Virus record (IMG/VR): IMGVR_UViG_3300025131_000481
Location: 1 to 22,302 of that record
Source of the DNA: a virus
Length of the DNA: 22,302 bases
Direction: 5' to 3' (one strand)
The notes under the pieces are model-generated. The model saw only the letters and a program-made list of their open reading frames with translations. It was not told the DNA's origin and did not search any database. A program made the position numbers and the translations under genes. Positions 7,801 to 15,067 of the stretch are shown here, piece after piece (position 1 is the first letter of the stretch; each line of letters opens with the position of its first letter).

Positions 7801-9049
7801 ACGGAAGCTCTGAATAACTTTTGAACCTTAACGTACACGCTGGAACCGTTTTGGAACATTGATCAGCCCCCCAATATTCTTTTTTATATCGAGGATCCTG
7901 CGGGACTATATGTTGTTTTATGCACACAAAAAATGCATCAGGCTCATCCGCTGAAGAATCTGCGCTTTTGACATGTTTAACCTTATCTATAGTGCTAAAG
8001 GTTCCAGATTTAATCCTTACGACATCTCCTTTTACATATCCTACGGTACCAGTTGAAGAGTTGGCCAACGTGCTTTCCCCATGATTTAAACGCAATCTGC
8101 CAGTTAAACTTGTGGCGTTTTTTTCAGCCAATGTGGTCACCTCGAAGGTACCAGTAGAAAAAATTATAGTCCTATTAGGGGTAATTTCATTAGAAATAGC
8201 CGCTACCGTTAAAGAGGAAGCGCCGTCAGAGGCCAGAGCCCCTGTAGTAATTTCCACTTGTTCTCTTATGTAATCATAGCTCCACCTCATAGAAGTAATA
8301 CCATAACCACTGGAAGCTTGATCAAACCTTTTGTTATTAGCGTCGGCAACAGGTATACCTAGGTTTGAATCAAGCAGACTAGTATTTGATTTTCTTCTAA
8401 AAAAGTCACGCGAAACAATAGCGGCGCCCGTAGCACTGTTAACCAAGCCCGAAACAGGACCATCCATATCTGAGCGACACCCGTACCTACACCCTACCCC
8501 TCGATATTTCCACGGACAATAATTAGATACCATCAACCGCGCAGGCAACGTGTGACTCTCCATCTCCAAAGGAGAAATTAACTCAAACTCTACAAAAAAC
8601 TTACTCTCCGAAACCTTTCTATTAAATATAAAAATATCCTCGTCAAAACGCGCACTAGAATCAGACACTGCAAAAGGGTTGGTTTCTTCAGGAAAATTCA
8701 CCTCGTCAATATATTTGAGAAAAATTCTGATTCGTTTAAATTTTTGCCCCACCATATCATCCCTCCTTTTAATAAGGTCAGAAATCACACCGTTCGGATT
8801 GGCTACCAATAACCTAGGGCGCGCCAACGTCCCGTCTCCTTTTGACTCAAAACCATCCGCTTCAATAGGGAGGGAAAAATAAGTATGGGCAAGATTGGTA
8901 TCGGGATCAGTTAATACGATGTCTTTGTTAACGATTTTGCCCGCGTGAAACCGTTTAACACCGCCTTCTTCTATAGACACCTCATAGAGCTCTATAATAG
9001 TGTCTGGGAGAAGATCCGCTAAAGATGCGTTATGTGCTTGTGTTGACAT
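7757..9049 (-). CDS. L: Lambda gpL-like iron-sulphur tail tip protein with large insertion
   Basis: Residues 1-175 match the N-terminal part of gpL/DUF2163-type tail tip proteins (TIIELYEVSI, DEDIFIFNRKVSESKFFVEF). The cluster-binding part follows: C178 in NYCPWKYRGVGC with C187 eight residues on, then C398 in WGADQCSKTVPAC with C405 six residues on, ending LPFGGFPSIEAY. The spacings C-x8-C and C-x6-C are those of the lambda gpL cysteines known to hold a [4Fe-4S] cluster. In gpL the two pairs are about two dozen residues apart; here they are 210 apart. The insert (about 192-395) holds a small repetitive beta module (SSLTVAAISNEITPNRTIIF) and a segment just before C398 (GDVVRIKS, then FFVCIKQHIVP) that resembles small carbohydrate-binding folds. 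Extra cysteines are C191 and C376. The ATG is 2 bases after the previous stop, with no good Shine-Dalgarno site. Confidence 0.92.
   Translation of the reverse strand: MSTQAHNASLADLLPDTIIELYEVSIEEGGVKRFHAGKIVNKDIVLTDPDTNLAHTYFSLPIEADGFESKGDGTLARPRLLVANPNGVISDLIKRRDDMVGQKFKRIRIFLKYIDEVNFPEETNPFAVSDSSARFDEDIFIFNRKVSESKFFVEFELISPLEMESHTLPARLMVSNYCPWKYRGVGCRYGCRSDMDGPVSGLVNSATGAAIVSRDFFRRKSNTSLLDSNLGIPVADANNKRFDQASSGYGITSMRWSYDYIREQVEITTGALASDGASSLTVAAISNEITPNRTIIFSTGTFEVTTLAEKNATSLTGRLRLNHGESTLANSSTGTVGYVKGDVVRIKSGTFSTIDKVKHVKSADSSADEPDAFFVCIKQHIVPQDPRYKKEYWGADQCSKTVPACTLRFKSYSELPFGGFPSIEAYRYTN
7780..7798 (-). promoter_or_regulatory. Shine-Dalgarno GGAGG and TTG start inside the upstream gene
   Basis: On the minus strand GGAGG occupies 7798-7794 and is followed after 11 bases by TTG at 7782-7780, in frame with the JAMM protein. 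The whole site lies within the last codons of the gpL-like gene (those for ELPFGGFPSIE). Because the JAMM frame has no ATG or GTG anywhere, this is the best supported initiation signal for it. Confidence 0.5.
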
Positions 9050-9051
9050 TT

Positions 9052-12000
9052 TTATTCGAAAAGGATTTGTCCTGCAAACCCATTGTTATCGGTGAAAGCA
9101 TTAACAGTGTCTACGGATAGAGGGTCCCCTGCATCCGCTCCTTTCACTGTAAGATATTTATTATATAAAAAACCTAAGACGTTTCGATTTTCACTGCTCG
9201 CTAAAAGCCTATTGTAAATCACCAGATGAGCTAACCCCCCTTTATACCCTACTCCAAACGGAGCTCTGTATTCTCCACCTAGGGCGCTCGCCCCTATTAA
9301 AACATTATCTGAACTCAAAAAATCAAAAGCTTCTTTATTTGTTTTAAACTGTTGCCCTCCTACAGGCACTCCATTACATCGCGCTAAAAGAGATATTAAA
9401 CCATTTTTTCGTTGGGCAGACAAATTATAAACCCACGCCGAACGGGGCGTCCGTATCACCTCAGCGCTTTCTTCTGACCCTTCGGCTGCCATATTTAAAT
9501 CCTGAAACGTTAAATAGTTATTAGTGTTTTCGCCACTCACCCCAGCATTCTCCATAACACTAGGCTCGCAACGATGATAATAAGCAGAATCAAAACCAGT
9601 GCCATCTCCCTTGGGCTTCACAAATGGTGCGGACCACCTCATCCACCCTACTTGAAATACATCATCATAAACCGCCTTACACACAAAAGTTAAAGTTTTG
9701 CCGGTAGCCTCGCTTGCCGTTGGTGCGACCGAAAGTACCACGTTGGGAGCAGAAATACTAGATACTTTAGTGTTTACGGGAATATCAGCACCTATAACCA
9801 TTTCGCCAACCTTAATGTCTGTCACGTTGGCGGGCGTAATGGTAGTGTTGCCAGAGGTGTAAGTGCATGTTTTATTATTTGTTTTCCCCATGCTGGTTTC
9901 TATTTGACTATTACTCAGCCAACAAGAGTCAAAACTAACAGGCTCACCACCCTCGTGGTACGGCTCTCCAAAGGTCTTTTCTGGGAACACCGGTCTCCCA
10001 CCAATGTAATTTCCTTGAGCATCCCACTTGTCCGGATATATCACATAAAAAATATCAAACCCATTCATGAAGGGCGAAAGTCGGTTGGAACCATATTCGC
10101 TATCGTTCACTTGTCTTTTTCTGAGAGTACCAAAAAGAGCGGTATCCGACGAAGCGGCATCAGCGGCTAACTGGAATTCCCCTCCTCCTGCAAAATAAAC
10201 AACATCATTTGCCAATAGCTTAGAAGGAAGGCTTGCCACTGCAATTCCCACACCAGCCGCTGAGTAAAGACCCGGTTGGTAAGTTTTTCCACTACTATTG
10301 ATCTGTATGGCTCCCGTGTTACTCTGGTCTACCGTAGCATTTAGCAGTTTGAAATACTGCGCGCCCGGACGAGTCGGAGTTGTGGCGTGATAACCATAAT
10401 ACGCTGGATCAAAATAAATGAAAGGAGCGTCATTAAAATATCTTTTATAAAGCGTTGTTCCTTTAAAATTTGTATAGTCAGCCGTACGGTAAGTGGGACG
10501 ATTATTGTTAGCGTTGGTGGTTTGTTCCATATAAATACCGTCATCACCTGAATTATTAGTTGAAGCCCATCTAACTATAGATTGACCGTTTGTAGCCGCC
10601 GTATTGGTGCTTTCATTCGTATAAGCGCTATAAACATTTTGAGAGCTGTCAAAATTAGCCACCAAACCGGAAATATCTGAAGGGGTTTTCTTTGAGGGGG
10701 TTATTTCAATCAATACAGACCGAAAATTGTTTTTAGTATAATTTGTATTCCCCGAAATCACCCTAAGTGCGTTGCCCGCACTCCCTCCAAGCTGCCCTAC
10801 CGTATTATCTTGAACCGTAAAAGGATCAATAGCTCCTATATCATCCATATTTTGGCCCTTGATCCCCCCTTCTCCATAGCCTCCCCCCGCACCCCCTTCA
10901 GAATGACGAGTTTGCTGGCTCGGAGACAGGTAGCCCGGACCGGAGCCATAAAACCCTCCGCGCAATTGAATATTCAATGGCTTCAAGTCTGCGTCGGGAG
11001 AAAGTTGCCGCCCCCCCTCAGACACAATATAGCCCTGCCCACCTCCGCCGGGACCCCCATAATGCGTACCCAAAGTGGATACCAGCATTTCGTCTTGGGT
11101 TGCTCTACCGCCTGCCGCGACAAGTTTTAATTTTCCGTCTTTTTTAACAAGCTTTGTATTACTATCTAGAATTTTCGGGTTAGCCGCCCACATTTTAGCG
11201 AACAGCTCAATTGAGGTGCCAGATTGTCCACCTACAAAATCCACAATCTTATAACTTGTGGAGTTCTTAAGAGCAAAGATTTTTTCAACCAAAAAGCGAT
11301 CACCGCCCCCTCCTCCTCCACCACCACCCAACACCTTTGCTGTGTAATCTTTCCTAATCTTAAATTCACCAATCGCCGTATCAGAAATCTTAATGGCGTG
11401 CCCCCCCGGTGAGCCTACAGTAGAATTTTCCGTCTTAGAGAACTCAAAAGTTAATGTGTTGGTTTGGATTGAAGGGGCATTTTTTACTAGAGTATATCCT
11501 CCGTCCCCACCCGCTCCCCCTTTACCGGCTACCACAGAATTATATTGCATCACTAAAACTGTAGGAGTCTCCTTGACAGGTTTTTGAAGATTAGAATGAC
11601 CCCCCGCTGTAGCATCCGCTGGATTCACAACCCCTGTTAATAATTGATAGCCCGTATCTATAGATGGTTTTGTTGAATCTGTAGATCCCACTACAAAATT
11701 AGGACGCAAAATATATTGGATACCTGTAAAATTATCCCCATAAACTCCAGTCTCAGCCACATTAAGCCATGCCTCCGGACTTGTCTCATAAGGTATTCCG
11801 GGAACATTATCCAACCCATCTGTTTGCGTAACCACACCCCTATTCACCAATTCTTGAATAAAAAGGCCACTTAAGTTAAGATTGGTAGAACCATGGGGTA
11901 AAAAAATCCTCATAGCAGGCTTACTCCCTGCCGGTATCCTAATCTTGGGCAGATGACTCGCGCTGGTAATAGGCTGAGCAAAAGAGTTTAAACCCAAACC

Positions 12001-14265
12001 GGTGTAAACCTTGTCACTCACCACCTGATTAAGATCATCTACCCCGCTAGCATAAACATACATAGACCCTGTTGTGAAGGCCACCTCTTCACCGGCTGCA
12101 TTTTGATATTCTGATCTTATTCGATAATAATAATTTGAATCCGGTTGAAGTTGTGTGTGTAAGACCGAACGGGGTTGATGATAACCCGTAATAATAGGAT
12201 CCGTAAAAGGGCTTCCGATAGCATCTTGAGCCAAACTAGGAGGAAATGCTATACCTGTATATAAAAGAGTATTGAAATTTCCAGCGTTCCCGGCTGTGCT
12301 CCCATCATAAGAAGATACCTCCTTAAACCCAATTCTTCCCGGGTCATCACTATCGGTATAAAAATTGGTTAACCCCGTAAATCCGTCAGCAGGCCCTTGG
12401 CTTGCCTCTAAATTGTATCGCGTTAAATAGTAGCCGCTGGTGGGGTGTTCCCACTGTAAATAATGTAAAGGACGCCCAGACACATCATAATATCCCGTTT
12501 TAACTAAAAACTTGCTTGGAAACATAGGGGTCTCCGAAAGGCGCCCTGCGTAAGGGCTAGAACCCCATCCACTAATATACCCGGTGATACCTAATGCTAT
12601 TGTTCCACTAGGGTCAACTTCGTTATCCACTTCCGCCACCGTACTTAAAGTTAAATAACCATTATATCCTGTAATTTGTGGGCTAGCAGGATCAATTGAG
12701 GAGGCATTCGAATTGTCCCCAAACGCATTAAAATAAAAAGGAACAAAATGTGTTACCCCGGGAGGGGTAATGATAGGGTTATCCACTGATCCTGAGGGAA
12801 ATTCAAAAACCGAATACTCATTCTGAGAGGTGTCTAAAGTAGTCTTAGTGGTAATATTGCCACTGTTAGTTAAATAAAAACCAGTTCTTAGGGTAAATCC
12901 CGTGGGAACATAAACGGGGATGCCTGTATTCTCTACAAACTCCGTGTTCTGTGCCCTAGCCCTAACGCTAGTAGACCCTCCCCAGTCTGCGTGTTGAGGA
13001 ATTGTGGTTACAGGCTTATTAACAATAGTTACTAATGTTCTAAAATCCCTAGTAAGATTTAAATAATCTATTGGAAACTCTAAAAAATCTACCCTAATAT
13101 CATTATTATCTTTGAATTTTAAAGTATGTTGCCAACTCGAGGAAATAAAAACCTTCCTCTTATCATAAGGGGCGGGTGGGGTGAAGTTGAAAGGGGCGCT
13201 TCCTTGATGGTGCTCTAAAAAATGAACCATTGCCTTGGTTTCCCTGTCTGTGCGTCCCCGAAAATCTAAAGAAAATTTTAATAAATTTTTATTTAACCCC
13301 GCTCCGAAGCGAATTTTAAATTGATTTTGCAAATCTTGGCTATAATAAACTGGCGACATCTCTAACGAAATCTGGTCATTAGCACCAAAGTAAAAAGTGT
13401 CCTTTGTCCAAAGTGTCGCGTCCCCAGAAGGGGAATTGTAAATAGTGCCCTTTAGTCCGGTTACCTTACCATCGCTAGAGGTGTAATCCACATTTTTTTC
13501 ACCTGTAAAATAATACCACCCACTTTGCTTAGGTAAAAGGCATGATTCCGAGGCTGTTTCCTTCATGAAAAAAGCGGCATCGTGTTGATAATACTGCTCG
13601 CCATCATCATACTTTTCTCGAGTTCCTTCATAAGGAATATGTAACTGCTGCCAATCAGTCAACGACACCGTTTCGTTGAAAAAAGTTGTACTCACATTGT
13701 TAACCTCAGGACCCGCTGTACTGTGGTTAATATTTTCAATAAAAAATTCTCCACTTAAGTTATAAGGGGCAAAAGGAGCCCAGTTAATCCCACTATATCC
13801 CCCTTTTGGCTTGGTTCCCTTATTAAAAGAATCTTCTAGAAGATGAATGATGGCGCGGCTTTCAGCATCTGTTCTTTTATTGAAAGAAAGGTTAAATTCT
13901 GCACGTAAAGCGTTCTCGCTTCTGTTCAATACGGAATAATACCCATCTCCCATCGAGGTAGAGTAATTAAAAGCTTTATAAGAAACCGTAGCTCCGTAAG
14001 AAGGCTCAAAGAAAAATTTTTGAGTCCAATTAGTAGGGTTATTTTCTTCTGTAGTCGCAGCAGGCGTATTGCTAATTGTGGATGCGGTGCCCTCTTTACC
14101 GGAATAATAGTAATGACCCGACTGAGCTTGAGTGCACGGATACAACGAGTCATCGGCTGGATCTGTATAGCCGCTAAAGTAAACAATATCGTTCAGCTTA
14201 TAATTGTTCCCAACCTCAAATGGAAAAATATCAGTAATATTGGTGACGCCCGAGTTAATTATCAT
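9052..14265 (-). CDS. Tandem gpM-like tail tip protein fused to a giant adhesin-like region
   Basis: This 1737-residue protein sits where lambda has the small gpM. Two copies of one unit open it: a small domain (NYKLNDIVYFSG, ending NPTNWTQ) plus a gpM-like domain at about 86-210 (KRTDAESRAIIHLLED), then the same pair at about 220-405 (GRTDRETKAMVHFLEHH, APFNFTPPAPYD). Residues 410-900 are beta-rich, with a fibronectin III-like stretch at about 598-735 (LQWEHPTSGYYLTRYNLEAS, NYYYRIRSEYQNAAGEE). A glycine-rich region covers 913-1138, with KGGAGGDGG, a run of nine glycines, GGPGGGGQG and GGAGGGYGEGG. Residues 1195-1710 look like a LamG/concanavalin-type lectin fold (GLVANFDSSQN to LAHLVIYNRLLASSE, FLYNKYLTVKG), with a small beta module inserted at about 1466-1531. 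I infer a tail tip ring component carrying a lateral adhesin. The start is well supported by GGGAGGG seven bases upstream. The function of the fused body is not proven. Confidence 0.86.
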   Translation of the reverse strand: MIINSGVTNITDIFPFEVGNNYKLNDIVYFSGYTDPADDSLYPCTQAQSGHYYYSGKEGTASTISNTPAATTEENNPTNWTQKFFFEPSYGATVSYKAFNYSTSMGDGYYSVLNRSENALRAEFNLSFNKRTDAESRAIIHLLEDSFNKGTKPKGGYSGINWAPFAPYNLSGEFFIENINHSTAGPEVNNVSTTFFNETVSLTDWQQLHIPYEGTREKYDDGEQYYQHDAAFFMKETASESCLLPKQSGWYYFTGEKNVDYTSSDGKVTGLKGTIYNSPSGDATLWTKDTFYFGANDQISLEMSPVYYSQDLQNQFKIRFGAGLNKNLLKFSLDFRGRTDRETKAMVHFLEHHQGSAPFNFTPPAPYDKRKVFISSSWQHTLKFKDNNDIRVDFLEFPIDYLNLTRDFRTLVTIVNKPVTTIPQHADWGGSTSVRARAQNTEFVENTGIPVYVPTGFTLRTGFYLTNSGNITTKTTLDTSQNEYSVFEFPSGSVDNPIITPPGVTHFVPFYFNAFGDNSNASSIDPASPQITGYNGYLTLSTVAEVDNEVDPSGTIALGITGYISGWGSSPYAGRLSETPMFPSKFLVKTGYYDVSGRPLHYLQWEHPTSGYYLTRYNLEASQGPADGFTGLTNFYTDSDDPGRIGFKEVSSYDGSTAGNAGNFNTLLYTGIAFPPSLAQDAIGSPFTDPIITGYHQPRSVLHTQLQPDSNYYYRIRSEYQNAAGEEVAFTTGSMYVYASGVDDLNQVVSDKVYTGLGLNSFAQPITSASHLPKIRIPAGSKPAMRIFLPHGSTNLNLSGLFIQELVNRGVVTQTDGLDNVPGIPYETSPEAWLNVAETGVYGDNFTGIQYILRPNFVVGSTDSTKPSIDTGYQLLTGVVNPADATAGGHSNLQKPVKETPTVLVMQYNSVVAGKGGAGGDGGYTLVKNAPSIQTNTLTFEFSKTENSTVGSPGGHAIKISDTAIGEFKIRKDYTAKVLGGGGGGGGGDRFLVEKIFALKNSTSYKIVDFVGGQSGTSIELFAKMWAANPKILDSNTKLVKKDGKLKLVAAGGRATQDEMLVSTLGTHYGGPGGGGQGYIVSEGGRQLSPDADLKPLNIQLRGGFYGSGPGYLSPSQQTRHSEGGAGGGYGEGGIKGQNMDDIGAIDPFTVQDNTVGQLGGSAGNALRVISGNTNYTKNNFRSVLIEITPSKKTPSDISGLVANFDSSQNVYSAYTNESTNTAATNGQSIVRWASTNNSGDDGIYMEQTTNANNNRPTYRTADYTNFKGTTLYKRYFNDAPFIYFDPAYYGYHATTPTRPGAQYFKLLNATVDQSNTGAIQINSSGKTYQPGLYSAAGVGIAVASLPSKLLANDVVYFAGGGEFQLAADAASSDTALFGTLRKRQVNDSEYGSNRLSPFMNGFDIFYVIYPDKWDAQGNYIGGRPVFPEKTFGEPYHEGGEPVSFDSCWLSNSQIETSMGKTNNKTCTYTSGNTTITPANVTDIKVGEMVIGADIPVNTKVSSISAPNVVLSVAPTASEATGKTLTFVCKAVYDDVFQVGWMRWSAPFVKPKGDGTGFDSAYYHRCEPSVMENAGVSGENTNNYLTFQDLNMAAEGSEESAEVIRTPRSAWVYNLSAQRKNGLISLLARCNGVPVGGQQFKTNKEAFDFLSSDNVLIGASALGGEYRAPFGVGYKGGLAHLVIYNRLLASSENRNVLGFLYNKYLTVKGADAGDPLSVDTVNAFTDNNGFAGQILFE

Positions 14266-14279
14266 ATAACTGCCCTCCC
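14262..14279 (-). promoter_or_regulatory. Strong Shine-Dalgarno site and ATGA stop-start overlap
   Basis: On the minus strand GGGAGGG (14279-14273) is followed by seven bases and then ATG at 14265. The last three bases of ATGA are the TGA stop (14264-14262) of the preceding 266-residue gene. This is a typical site for coupled re-initiation and fixes the start of the 1737-residue protein. Confidence 0.75.
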
Positions 14280-15062
14280 GGTTGAATAATCTTGCGCCAT
14301 CGAGATAGACCCCACCATATAGTTCCTATCCGCTACAGATAAATTCTGGGAAAAAACCTGACCAGTACAACTAAAAGTGGCAAGGGCCGAATCCCCGGGG
14401 TTCCCATAAACATCATAAAGATGAGCGGTCATTGTAGCGGCATTACCTGTTTCTTTCAAAACGCGTCCTAAATTTTCCCCCTGTACATTCATATTAATCC
14501 TAACGTTTTCTTTTGTGACTCGAAAGGGGAGCCCACTTCCAATAACGGTCTCTGGATTTCGACTGCAGTTTACTGAATAAGTAAAAGATAATTTTTGATT
14601 GATACCCAGTTCATCGCCTGCTAAATAACTCTTTGCCCCGTGCGCCAAAGCCCGCCGCTTTCTTATATCAATATCGCTTTTTCCTGATTCCAAAAACTCC
14701 AACTCTCCGTAAAGATCGATGCTAGAGCGGATAGCAATAGGCTCGAAAGGGCTCACAGAAAACTCCAATTCCCTGATATAACCACTTTTAAAACTCATTC
14801 CCCCCAAATTACCACTTAATGGTTCTCCGGTCCATTCAACAGCAGTCAAAGGGTTTAAAAAATCATGTAAATTTCCTGTTAAATAATGAGTGAACTGCAA
14901 GGTTCCTTTTACAGGACCATCAGGAGCGTATCGGATAAGCCCCCCTGTGACGCTTTTTATAGGAGTAAGTGGGACCTCTGCCCCTAGCTGAGCGCTTTCA
15001 GCGAAAATGCTGTGCCCCTCTATCTCGAGTAATGCTTTTTCATATTCAATGAATTTTCCCAT
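14262..15062 (-). CDS. Tail-tube-like structural protein, second paralogue
   Basis: A 266-residue beta-rich protein. I cannot name its family exactly. Four segments line up in order with the 334-residue protein two genes upstream: GPVKGTLQFTHYLTG (49-63), MSFKSGYIRELEF ending IDLYGEL (89-121), SFTYSVNCSRNP then FRVTKENVRINMNV (159-193), and the C-terminal TGQVFSQNLSV then MVGSISMAQDY (233-259). The pattern of paired strands with a SGY[IL] turn and an [LT]YG strand end recalls tail tube and major tail proteins, so it may be a terminal tube ring or an adaptor between tube and tip. It starts with ATG 5 bases after the fibre gene stops, with only a weak AAAG upstream, and its stop overlaps the next start by 4 bases. 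No signal peptide or membrane segment is seen. Confidence 0.78.
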   Translation of the reverse strand: MGKFIEYEKALLEIEGHSIFAESAQLGAEVPLTPIKSVTGGLIRYAPDGPVKGTLQFTHYLTGNLHDFLNPLTAVEWTGEPLSGNLGGMSFKSGYIRELEFSVSPFEPIAIRSSIDLYGELEFLESGKSDIDIRKRRALAHGAKSYLAGDELGINQKLSFTYSVNCSRNPETVIGSGLPFRVTKENVRINMNVQGENLGRVLKETGNAATMTAHLYDVYGNPGDSALATFSCTGQVFSQNLSVADRNYMVGSISMAQDYSTGRAVI

Positions 15063-15067
15063 TTACT

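Noticed and set aside
9052-10683. Target of a diversity-generating retroelement in the LamG-like C-terminus
   Set aside because: No template repeat copy, reverse transcriptase or accessory gene is visible in the window, and the last 100 residues show no run of Asn-rich AAY-type codons.
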